Virus record (IMG/VR): IMGVR_UViG_3300009098_000019
Coordinates: 1-32,881 of that record
Source: a virus
DNA length: 32,881 bases
Direction: 5' to 3' (one strand)
The notes under the pieces are model-generated. The model was not told the DNA's origin, made no database searches, and saw only the letters and a list, made by a program, of their open reading frames with translations. The position numbers and the translations under genes were made by a program. Of the stretch, positions 14,734 to 20,325 are shown in pieces (within the stretch, counting starts at the first letter, position 1; every line of letters starts with the position of its first letter).

Positions 14734-14987
14734 CGTTGCGTCGTCGCATGCCGCTCGGCGGCGTGCATCGCGTCCTCGATCGCGCGGACCGGCGGCCCGA
14801 GCGGGTTCCAGGCCGCGTCGAGTAGCTGCCAGCCCTCGCCCTGGTGCACGACGTGGTAGGTCTCGCACGCCGTGCGCCGGCCGAACTCGGTGTGCTGCCA
14901 GGTCAACGTGCCGGTCTGCATCGGCGGGGCGTGGCGCCGCAGGCGCGGCCCCCCGTGTAGAAGCTCGGCGGCGGGCTTGCGCGGCAT
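14730..14987 (-). CDS. Small protein between initiator and radical SAM, unknown
   Basis: An 85-residue protein starting MPRKPAAELLHGGPRLRR at ATG 14987, which shares a base with the initiator's TGA. It contains GTLTWQHTEFGRRTACETYHVVHQGEGWQLLDAAWNPLG, which looks like a small beta-rich domain. It overlaps the radical SAM start by four bases, so the two may be made together. No family recognised. Confidence 0.6.
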   Translation of the reverse strand: MPRKPAAELLHGGPRLRRHAPPMQTGTLTWQHTEFGRRTACETYHVVHQGEGWQLLDAAWNPLGPPVRAIEDAMHAAERHATTQR

Positions 14988-15766
14988 CAGGCCTGCCTCC
15001 GCACCGGCTCGGTGCGCACCGCGAACGCGAACTCGACGCGCGCGCCGGGGCGGCCGGCGGCCGCGAGCGCGGCGTGCAGAAGCGCGGCATCCCGCCGGGT
15101 GATCCACGCCGCGGCCTGCTCGTGGTCGGTGCGCCCGTTCTTCATCCGCACGACGAGCGTGTCGCCGCGGTCCTCGACGAGCACGCTGTCGGCCCACCAC
15201 TGATGAAACAGCCAGCGCGAGAGTTGCGATTCGACTTGGCGTTTGACCGCGGCCCAAACGTCGGGCGCCGCGTCCATCGGGCCGAAGGCCAGTTGTTCGG
15301 GCGCGCCGCGCGCGCGCGCGCCGGTAGTACGTTGGGGATCAGAAGTACAGGGGTTCTGTCCGCCACTGGTGGCGGCTATTCCGGGGTCTTGACCGCCACC
15401 GGTGGCGGCTATCGCTGACGAATGACCGCCACCAGTGGCGGCTATTCCTGACGAGACAAGACGCGCGTTAACCCAGTTGGTCGCGAGCCGGTCGAGGGTG
15501 ATGTTCCAAACTGTGGCGTGCCGGCGGCGCCGCGTCACGGCAACGATCCATCCGTCGGCCTCGAGCCGATGGAGGCCGCGCTCGACGGTGCGCAGCGGGA
15601 GTTGCGCCCGACTCACCAGGGCGGGGAGGGACATGCGGGCACCACGCCCGGTCTTGAAGTCCGCGAAGGTCGAGAGCGCGCCGAGCACGAGTTTATCCGT
15701 CGCACACCGGAAGCCGGTGGTGAATGTGATCCGCTCGGGCACCGAGAGGTAACGGAGGTCGGTCAC
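14987..15766 (-). CDS. Replication initiator (lambda O-like, DnaA N-like C-terminus)
   Basis: The start is taken at GTG 15766, whose GTGA overlaps an upstream mini-gene (259 residues); ATG 15811 is an alternative with no clear ribosome site. Residues about 25-90 form a winged helix (KLVLGALSTFADFKTGRGARMSLPALVSRA, then RTVERGLHRLEADGWIV), as in phage replication O proteins. Residues about 106-138 are three 11-residue repeats (xGIAATGGG) encoded by iterons. Residues about 169-245 (VWAAVKRQVESQLSRWLFHQWWADSVLVEDRGDTLVV) resemble DnaA domain I, the helicase-contact domain. It would bind its own iterons and recruit host DnaB. Confidence 0.75.
   Translation of the reverse strand: MTDLRYLSVPERITFTTGFRCATDKLVLGALSTFADFKTGRGARMSLPALVSRAQLPLRTVERGLHRLEADGWIVAVTRRRRHATVWNITLDRLATNWVNARLVSSGIAATGGGHSSAIAATGGGQDPGIAATSGGQNPCTSDPQRTTGARARGAPEQLAFGPMDAAPDVWAAVKRQVESQLSRWLFHQWWADSVLVEDRGDTLVVRMKNGRTDHEQAAAWITRRDAALLHAALAAAGRPGARVEFAFAVRTEPVRRQA
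15360..15441. repeat. Three palindromic iterons, probable replication origin
   Basis: Near-identical 16-bp palindromes of form CCGCCACYRGTGGCGG occur at 15360-15375, 15393-15408 and 15426-15441, exactly 33 bp apart (about three helical turns, also 11 codons). They lie within the initiator gene, as the lambda origin lies within gene O. On the initiator's downstream side, 15323-15359 is about half A+T, low-GC for this genome, and next to it 15307-15321 is a pure alternating CG tract. Together these fit iteron binding sites beside a melting region. This is origin-like architecture, inferred. Confidence 0.72.
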
Positions 15767-15867
15767 GCGTCGAGCGCAGCAAAAGCCGACACTGAAAAAT
15801 AAGTGGCGCATGCGGCGCCGCGGGGCTTGTTCTCATCGGGACACTCACGATAAATTAAAAGCGCCAA
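15763..15867 (-). CDS. Possible 34-residue leader gene before initiator
   Basis: A TTG start at 15867 follows GGAGGG by a few bases, and the frame (LALLIYRECPDENKPRG...) ends in a TGA that overlaps the initiator's GTG. It may act as a translational leader for the initiator. The start region is unusually A+T rich (TTTTAATTTAT), which could also be a promoter. Real translation is uncertain. The remaining gap up to 15984 shows no gene or clear terminator. Confidence 0.35.
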   Translation of the reverse strand: MALLIYRECPDENKPRGAACATYFSVSAFAALDA

Positions 15868-15984
15868 CGGACCCTCCTGCACGTCGGGAGTGGTTCTTCT
15901 CGAGTGGTCTGGTTCCGCGTTCGTTCCGACGACGTTGCCGGCCAAAGCAAGAGGTCGGGCGAGCGCGGGATCAGGGATGCCTAC

Positions 15985-16251
15985 CTACACTCCGTCACCT
16001 TGATCCTCATCCGGTCCGGTGCCGGCCGGCGTGTCGTCGCCGGTGTCGGCGAGCTCGCGCTGCACCGCGGCCTCGACCGCGCCGGCCGGGTCGTCGAGCT
16101 CGTCGTCGGGGTCTTCTTCATCGACCGTGATCGTCTCGAGCGGCGGCGCGACTGTCTCGCCGCTGCGCGGGTCGGTCCACGGGATGCCGTAGCGGTGACA
16201 GACGGCGCGCGCGACGTCGTAGAGCCGCGGGTCGTCGTAGAGCCCAAACAT
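15985..16251 (-). CDS. Acidic small protein, unknown
   Basis: The 88-residue protein starts MFGLYDDPRLYDVARAVCHR at ATG 16251 behind a strong GGAGGTGA site. After an N-terminal segment (YGIPWTDPRSGETVAPPL) the second half is very acidic (TVDEEDPDDELDD ... DEDQGDGV). A strongly acidic tail could mimic DNA or bind a basic partner. No family recognised. Confidence 0.65.
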   Translation of the reverse strand: MFGLYDDPRLYDVARAVCHRYGIPWTDPRSGETVAPPLETITVDEEDPDDELDDPAGAVEAAVQRELADTGDDTPAGTGPDEDQGDGV

Positions 16252-16253
16252 GG

Positions 16254-16418
16254 TCACCTCCGCGTCCCGGGCGGCACGTCGCCGTCGCGATGATAGGTCT
16301 CGTTGTCGCGCCAGCGCGCGCTGATCGTGCGCTTCTCGCGTTGCGCGCGCCACACAAACCAGCAGACGGCGCCGAGCAGCGCGAGCCACGCCACACTGAA
16401 CGCGACCAGGAACGTCAT
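16254..16418 (-). CDS. Small single-pass membrane protein
   Basis: A 54-residue protein: MTFLVAFSVAWLALLGAVCW and FVW form a membrane helix (residues about 3-23), followed by a basic cytoplasmic-looking tail (RAQREKRTISARWRDNETYHRDGDVPPGTRR). Its TGA lies inside the ribosome site of the next gene, and it overlaps its upstream neighbour by four bases. The function is unknown; an early membrane-directed host-takeover or exclusion factor is possible. Confidence 0.6.
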   Translation of the reverse strand: MTFLVAFSVAWLALLGAVCWFVWRAQREKRTISARWRDNETYHRDGDVPPGTRR

Positions 16419-16693
16419 CGGCGCCTCGGACGCACGGCGGTCGGCGTGCGCAGGGCGCGCACGTCGCGCGGCTCGAGCTCGCGGACGTTGCGCATCACGC
16501 GAATGTCGGCGCGCGTGTAGATCGCGACCAGGTCGCCGTCGTTGGCGTCGAGCTCGCGCACATCGCTCTCGCCATGAAAGAACACCGAGCCGCTCGCGTC
16601 TTGGGTGCCGTCGCGCACGACGTAGAGTTGTTGCGGGAAGGCCTCGTTGTCGAAGGTCGCCTCGTCGTCGTGGCCCAGCGCGCGCTTCGCCAT
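16415..16693 (-). CDS. Small protein, unknown
   Basis: A 92-residue protein (MAKRALGHDDEATFDNEAFPQQLYVVRD...) with an acidic first half containing alternating strands (QLYVVRDG, SGSVFFHG, DLVAIYTRADIRV) and an Arg-rich end (ALRTPTAVRPRRR). It overlaps the next gene by four bases. It resembles a small beta-barrel in composition, but no family is recognised. Confidence 0.62.
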   Translation of the reverse strand: MAKRALGHDDEATFDNEAFPQQLYVVRDGTQDASGSVFFHGESDVRELDANDGDLVAIYTRADIRVMRNVRELEPRDVRALRTPTAVRPRRR

Positions 16694-16695
16694 CG

Positions 16696-16923
16696 TCAGA
16701 TCACCATGCGCGCCGTGTAGACCCCGTCGAGCACCGGGCTCGGCGGTCGGTGGGTCTGGAGCTCGCGCTCAAACTGCGACGCGTCGTCGTGCTTGTGCAC
16801 CGCGATGCGCGTGACGAAGCAGTGCACCGCGATGCCGCTCTCGGTCGTGCCTTCCCAGATGCGCGCCTGCACGCCGTTGTTCAAGTCGACAATCTGCGTC
16901 GTGCTCTCAATCGTGATCTTCAT
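16696..16923 (-). CDS. Conserved small phage protein (MKITIESTTQIV type)
   Basis: The 75-residue protein MKITIESTTQIVDLNNGVQ, then ARIWEGTTESGIAVHCFVTRIAV and SQFERELQTHRPP, matches a small conserved phage/prophage protein seen in early operons and of unknown function. Regular strands suggest a compact beta fold. An AGGTGAGG ribosome site precedes ATG 16923. Confidence 0.72.
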   Translation of the reverse strand: MKITIESTTQIVDLNNGVQARIWEGTTESGIAVHCFVTRIAVHKHDDASQFERELQTHRPPSPVLDGVYTARMVI

Positions 16924-16927
16924 CGCC

Positions 16928-17209
16928 TCACCTCACAAACGGGCGCGCCGTCTTGACCCAGGCCTCAATGTCGTGGCGCGTGCGCGACTCGGGCGCCTCG
17001 AAGTAGTCGTAGGCCTCGCGGACCAACTGCAGCAGCACCGCGTCGGCCGTGTGCTCGGCGAGCAGGGTCTCGAAGCGCTGGATGATCTGGAGCCGCAGCC
17101 CGACCCGCAGCGCGGCGAGCTCGTCGTCGAGCGCCCGCGCGAACTCACGCCGCGCCTCGAGCTCGCGCGCCCGCGCCTGCACCGGGTCCTCGAGCGCATG
17201 GTCAGCCAT
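16928..17209 (-). CDS. Helical small protein, unknown
   Basis: The start is taken at ATG 17209 (MADHALEDPVQARARELEARRE, 93 residues), overlapping the upstream gene by eight bases; an in-frame GTG 12 codons earlier would begin inside the GTCTGAGAC repeats. The protein is long-helical (ELEARREFARALDDELAALRVGLRLQIIQRFETLLAEHTADAVLLQLV) and ends YFEAPESRTRHDIEAWVKTARPFVR. No family recognised. Confidence 0.6.
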   Translation of the reverse strand: MADHALEDPVQARARELEARREFARALDDELAALRVGLRLQIIQRFETLLAEHTADAVLLQLVREAYDYFEAPESRTRHDIEAWVKTARPFVR

Positions 17210-17507
17210 CGCGCTCCCCTGGTGGGTCTGAGACGTCTGGGACACGCCGGCTAGACGTCTCAGACATGGCGCGCTCCCGCCGCTCGAGCTCGGCCGCCAC
17301 GAGCTCGGGCCAGGTGCGGCCGCACTCCACCGGCGCCGACGCCTCGAGCGCGAAGGCGCGCGCGAGTTGCAGGTGGCGCCGCCTCACCTGGACGTAGAGC
17401 GTCGTGCCGCAGCGCGGACAGGCGCCGTAGGCGCCGTCGGCCCGGTGCCCGCGCGAGGAGATCCAGTGGCACTGGCGACAGCGCACGCCGACGCGATGGG
17501 CGCCCAT
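17202..17507 (-). CDS. Zinc-ribbon protein
   Basis: The 101-residue protein starts MGAHRVGVRCRQCHWISS and carries CPRCGTTLYVQVRRRH, two CxxC knuckles about 20 residues apart: a classical short zinc ribbon. A helix follows (LQLARAFALEASAPVECG), then a TWPELVAAELERRERA segment. The last residues (MSETSSRRVPDVSDPP) are encoded by 9-bp GTCTGAGAC-type units. It begins six bases after the serine recombinase stop. Confidence 0.65.
   Translation of the reverse strand: MGAHRVGVRCRQCHWISSRGHRADGAYGACPRCGTTLYVQVRRRHLQLARAFALEASAPVECGRTWPELVAAELERRERAMSETSSRRVPDVSDPPGERDG
17226..17265. repeat. GTCTGAGAC-type units in both orientations
   Basis: GTCTGAGAC (17226-17234) and GTCTGGGAC (17235-17243) are tandem, then an inverted copy GTCTCAGAC (17257-17265) follows after 13 bases. 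The array lies at the end of the zinc-ribbon gene and just before the next gene's ATG, in a position that could act as an operator or as a low-complexity coding tail. Confidence 0.8.
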
Positions 17508-17513
17508 GCATCG

Positions 17514-18245
17514 TCAGCCTGCCACCTTGCGCAGGAAGCGCGCAATATACGCCGGCCGCCACGGCGTGCCCTTGCGCGTCGTGTAGCCCGACTCGTTGAT
17601 CGCGTCGCAGATCGCGCGCCGCGAGTGCAGCGTCTTCGCGAGCTCGAGGATGGTCGTGCGCAGCCGCTGTTCGATCGGCGCCTCGACCAGGTGCTTGCCG
17701 TCCGCGTCGAGCGCGAAGCCGAAGGGCAGCGTGCCGGTGCGCAACCCGTGCGCCTTCAGCACGCCCAGCGCGTTCTTGGTGCGCAGGCCGGTGGCGAGCC
17801 GCTCGTATTCGCCGAAGGCATCGAAGAGGCGCCGCGTCACGATGTGGTTGAGGTCGGCCGGGTCGTCGTCGAGCCCGCAGCCCTGCCCGGCCACCGAGAC
17901 GACGCGCGCCTTCTGCTTGTGCACCAGGCGGTCGACCATGCACAGTTCAAACGGGTCGCGGCCGAGGCGGTCGCGGCGCGCCACGAGCAACACCTCCCCT
18001 TTGCGAAGGGCCGCGATGGCCTCGAGCAGGATGGGGCGCCGCTCGAGCCGCAGCCCGCCCGAACTGTGGTCGACGAAGGTGTCGCGCTGGGTCATCGCGT
18101 GCTGCCGCACGAAGGCGTCGAGCGTGGCGGCCTGCGCGTCGATGCCGAGGTCTTGTTCGTCCTTCGAGACACGCAGGTAGCCTAGAGCCGTTAGGCGAAA
18201 GGGGTCGCGAACACAACCGGTCGGTTGAGATCCGGCGCTTTTCAT
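17514..18245 (-). CDS. Serine recombinase (resolvase/invertase family)
   Basis: A 243-residue site-specific recombinase. The catalytic domain starts LGYLRVSKDEQDLGIDAQ with nucleophile S27, and has RRDRLGRD (R90-D97) with the conserved arginines. After about residue 150 a RLATGLRTKNALGVLKAHGLRTGTLPFGFALDADG region and a GYTTRKGTPWRPAYIARFL end resemble the start of the Recombinase domain of large serine recombinases, but the zinc and coiled-coil parts are absent. GAGGGA precedes ATG 18245. It is a second recombinase besides the tyrosine integrase; its sites are unknown. Roles could be resolving multimers or inverting a segment. Confidence 0.85.
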   Translation of the reverse strand: MKSAGSQPTGCVRDPFRLTALGYLRVSKDEQDLGIDAQAATLDAFVRQHAMTQRDTFVDHSSGGLRLERRPILLEAIAALRKGEVLLVARRDRLGRDPFELCMVDRLVHKQKARVVSVAGQGCGLDDDPADLNHIVTRRLFDAFGEYERLATGLRTKNALGVLKAHGLRTGTLPFGFALDADGKHLVEAPIEQRLRTTILELAKTLHSRRAICDAINESGYTTRKGTPWRPAYIARFLRKVAG

Positions 18246-18309
18246 GGTTCCCTCTCGCGTACCCCACCCCTATGGTTGAGCCCGCTCGGCCGTCGCTTTC
18301 GCCCCCACA

Positions 18310-18534
18310 TCACGGGCTCTCCGCACCTTGGGTTTCCTTGGGTTGCTCGGACTGCGGGCGAATGACCGTGCGCACGATGGGCGCGAGGACGTGCTCCACC
18401 TCGCGCAGGTGCTGGTGCAGCGCGGCCTCGGTGTCGCCATACATGATGTAGAGCCGGGCGCTGCCGGCCGGCGTGCGGTGCGCCACCGTCAGCCGGTAGC
18501 GCGCCGCGGGGTCGCCGGCCTGGTTCGTGATCAC
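18310..18534 (-). CDS. Small protein, unknown
   Basis: It starts at GTG 18534 in a GTGA overlap (74 residues: VITNQAGDPAARYRLTVAHR...). The core YRLTVAHRTPAGSARLYIMYGDTEAALHQHLREVEHVLAPIVRTVI has a strand-helix pattern. The C-terminus (QSEQPKETQGAESP) is polar and disordered. No family recognised. The 64-base gap before the recombinase gene shows nothing clear. Confidence 0.6.
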   Translation of the reverse strand: MITNQAGDPAARYRLTVAHRTPAGSARLYIMYGDTEAALHQHLREVEHVLAPIVRTVIRPQSEQPKETQGAESP

Positions 18535-18968
18535 GCGGGCACCAGGGCGTCGGCGGGCATCAGCAGGGGCGGGCGCAGCGCGCCCGGCACGTCGACGTCG
18601 TCGGCCGGCGTCTCGTGGGTCGCGAGCCAGTCCGCGATCTGCTCGCGCGTCCAGCCGTGGTGGTCGTTCAGGTGCATGACCGTGGCGTCGATGCGCCCGG
18701 TGGGCATAATCGCCGACCCGGGCGCGTCGTAACAGGTGCACGGCTGCAGCACCCGACGCGTCAGCAGCGCGTCGAAGTGCTTCAAGGGGGTGTAGGACAG
18801 GCTCTGCGTGCCCCCGCCGAGCGCCTCGTGCGCCGCGCCCAGCGCGCAGGACGCGACGACGCGGCTCCACTCGCCGTCTTTGCTGACATGGATGGAGGAC
18901 TGGAACGGGCCGCCGCGCGCTTGCGGGCGCAGCATCGCGCCGAGTCGCATCGCTTCACTCAGTTGCAT
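18531..18968 (-). CDS. Conserved phage early protein (MQLSEAMRLGAMLRPQ type)
   Basis: The 145-residue protein opens MQLSEAMRLGAMLRPQARGG, has SCALGAAHEALGG in the middle and HLNDHHGWTREQIADWLATHE near residue 105. This layout (SEAIRLGA-, SCALGAA-E-, LND-H-WTRE-IA-W) is shared by uncharacterised proteins from many phages. A CTC/CYD cysteine pair lies at residues about 77-80. AGGAGAGG precedes the ATG. Confidence 0.72.
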   Translation of the reverse strand: MQLSEAMRLGAMLRPQARGGPFQSSIHVSKDGEWSRVVASCALGAAHEALGGGTQSLSYTPLKHFDALLTRRVLQPCTCYDAPGSAIMPTGRIDATVMHLNDHHGWTREQIADWLATHETPADDVDVPGALRPPLLMPADALVPA

Positions 18969-18984
18969 GGGGTGACCTCTCCTG

Positions 18985-19266
18985 TCATTTGCGCGCCCAC
19001 TCGGGATGGGTCTGGCCGTGCAGCTCGGAGACCAGGAGGCGCACGGCGGCGCGCACGCTGGCCTTGGTCGAGGTCGGGGCGAACAGCTTGAGATGCAGCA
19101 TGCGGCGCTGCGCTTCGTCGAGCGCGGCGCTGCCGTCGGGTGTGACGTCCTGGTTGTGTCGGGGGAGGCGGGCGAGGAGCGCGGCCTGCTGGGGGTCGTG
19201 CAGCCACTCGAGGCGGCGTTGATGCCGCATCCGGCGCTGGGTCGTGGACAGCGCGTTGCCTTTCAT
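18985..19266 (-). CDS. Small basic helical protein, unknown
   Basis: The 93-residue protein starts MKGNALSTTQRRMRHQRRLEWL, three bases after the preceding gene. Arg- and Gln-rich helices (DEAQRRMLHLKLFAPTSTKASVRAAVRLLVSELHGQ) suggest nucleic-acid or protein binding. No motif assigns a family. Confidence 0.6.
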   Translation of the reverse strand: MKGNALSTTQRRMRHQRRLEWLHDPQQAALLARLPRHNQDVTPDGSAALDEAQRRMLHLKLFAPTSTKASVRAAVRLLVSELHGQTHPEWARK

Positions 19267-19269
19267 GGG

Positions 19270-19488
19270 CTATGCAATCGCTCGTCGTTGGGCCCGCGCG
19301 TAGTCGATCGCGGACGTGTGCCCGTGCACCCAGGCGTCGAGCTCGCGCGTGTCGAACAGGTAGAGCCGGCCGCGGCGACAGCACGGCAGCCGGTGTTCGC
19401 GCACCAGGCGATAGAGCGCGGACTGCGAGCCGAGCCGCAAGTACGCGATCGCTTCGTGCGCGGTGAGATAGGGTGACTCACCTTTCAC
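19270..19488 (-). CDS. Excisionase-like helix-turn-helix protein
   Basis: It starts at GTG 19488 in a GTGA overlap with the repressor gene (72 residues). It is a single HTH_17-type module: YLTAHEAIAYLRLGSQSALYRLVREHRLPCCRRGRLYLFDTRELDAWVHG, with the helix-turn-helix, wing and terminal helix. As second gene of the early leftward operon of a phage with a tyrosine integrase, excisionase (Xis) is a good candidate. A regulator role is equally consistent with the sequence. Confidence 0.72.
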   Translation of the reverse strand: MKGESPYLTAHEAIAYLRLGSQSALYRLVREHRLPCCRRGRLYLFDTRELDAWVHGHTSAIDYARAQRRAIA

Positions 19489-19703
19489 GCCGGGATCTCC
19501 ACGTGGCTGAAGAGGTCCTCGATCGACACGCCGAAGACGCTGGCGATCGCCCGGGCCTTCTTCAGCGAGGGCTCGCGGGTGCCGCTTTCGATCTGGCTGA
19601 TCGTGGTGGTGTCGAGGCCGACGCGGTCGCCGAGGTCTTTCTGTGTCATCTCCCGCGCCCGGCGCAGTTGGCGGAGCCGGAGCACCTTGCGCTTTTTACG
19701 CAT
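19485..19703 (-). CDS. Cro-like XRE repressor, first gene of early operon
   Basis: The 72-residue protein is one HTH_3 domain: LRLRQLRRAREMTQKDLGDRVGLDTTTISQIESGTREPSLKKARAIASVFGVSIEDLF, preceded by a basic start (MRKKRKV). Small size and first position in the leftward replication operon suggest a Cro-type lytic repressor, opposed to the larger rightward XRE gene at 19776. No ribosome site is visible before ATG 19703, and the candidate promoter is only nine bases away, so the mRNA may be leaderless. Confidence 0.8.
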   Translation of the reverse strand: MRKKRKVLRLRQLRRAREMTQKDLGDRVGLDTTTISQIESGTREPSLKKARAIASVFGVSIEDLFSHVEIPA

Positions 19704-19775
19704 ATACGCGACAGACTACACCTAACATTTGTTGTCGTAAAGCGAAATAGGATGCGTATAATCGTCGTACGATAA
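19704..19775. promoter_or_regulatory. Divergent lysis/lysogeny promoter region
   Basis: Rightward: a perfect TATAAT at 19757-19762 with TTGTCG at 19732-19737 (19-bp spacer, longer than ideal). The ATG at 19776 is only 13 bases after the -10 box and lacks a ribosome site, so the transcript would be nearly leaderless, like lambda cI from PRM. Leftward: a weaker TTTACG (19736-19741) with 17-bp spacing to TAGTCT (19713-19718). The two -35 boxes overlap, so polymerase or repressor binding at one would affect the other. The A+T-rich sequence stands out from its surroundings. Confidence 0.6.
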
Positions 19776-20300
19776 ATGCTCGCCCTCCAGCCGTTTACGT
19801 CTGCCGTGGCGTCCAGCACACTGCTGGACGTGGACATCGACTGGCACATCGGGGATGTGATCACGAAGCTGCGCAAGCGCGCCCGAATGAATCAGACCAC
19901 GCTCGCCGCGAAGGTCGGCGTGAACAAAGCGACCATTGTGCGGGCCGAAGACGGCGACGGCAAAGTCTCGCGCGCGACGTATCTGAAGATCGCGCAGATG
20001 TTGAAGACCGACCTGGCCGCGCTCGAGCACGAAGCGGCGCGCTTGCAGGCGGAGCCGGTCGTGCACGAACCCGCGTCCACGCAGGCAGCCCACGATGCCC
20101 ACACCACTCCTGCCCTTCCCGGCGCGTCAAGTACGGGAGACCGCCATCCGGTTGCTCGCCGCGTCGCGCGGGACCTCCTTATCGAAGCCGCGGCCGTGGA
20201 TCAATCGGCCCGAACCCTCCGAAGCGATCGGCAACCTACTGCAGCGCCTCGTCGTCCTGCAGCCGGCAGCCGTGCTCCTGATCGAAAACGTCGTCGCTGA
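19776..20300 (+). CDS. XRE-family repressor, CI-like
   Basis: The frame gives 174 residues. Residues about 24-85 are an HTH_3 domain: IGDVITKLRKRARMNQTTLAAKVGVNKATIVRAEDGDGKVSRATYLKIAQMLKTDL. No LexA/CI-type peptidase domain follows. From about residue 107 on (TTPALPG...RAPDRKRRR) the frame is Arg/Pro/Ala-rich and lies under another convincing open frame (20095-20325), so the real protein may end earlier or be shifted in frame. Its position upstream of int and divergent from a Cro-like gene supports a lysogeny repressor. Confidence 0.72.
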   Translation: MLALQPFTSAVASSTLLDVDIDWHIGDVITKLRKRARMNQTTLAAKVGVNKATIVRAEDGDGKVSRATYLKIAQMLKTDLAALEHEAARLQAEPVVHEPASTQAAHDAHTTPALPGASSTGDRHPVARRVARDLLIEAAAVDQSARTLRSDRQPTAAPRRPAAGSRAPDRKRRR

Positions 20301-20325
20301 CATGGTCGAGATGCTCGAGTCGTAG
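20095..20325 (+). CDS. Small protein before integrase, overlapping repressor end
   Basis: A 76-residue frame, MPTPLLPFPARQVRETAIRL..., ending VLLIENVVADMVEMLES, with balanced composition and its TAG directly followed by the integrase GTG. It overlaps the repressor frame by about 206 bases in the +1 phase, which is unusual. Either it is an independent gene, or it is the true C-terminal part of the upstream coding sequence reached by a frameshift. Confidence 0.55.
   Translation: MPTPLLPFPARQVRETAIRLLAASRGTSLSKPRPWINRPEPSEAIGNLLQRLVVLQPAAVLLIENVVADMVEMLES

Noticed and set aside
16928-17245. Longer GTG-started form of the helical protein beginning SQTSQT
   Set aside because: The extension consists of the 9-bp repeat units inside the upstream gene; ATG 17209 gives a normal short overlap.
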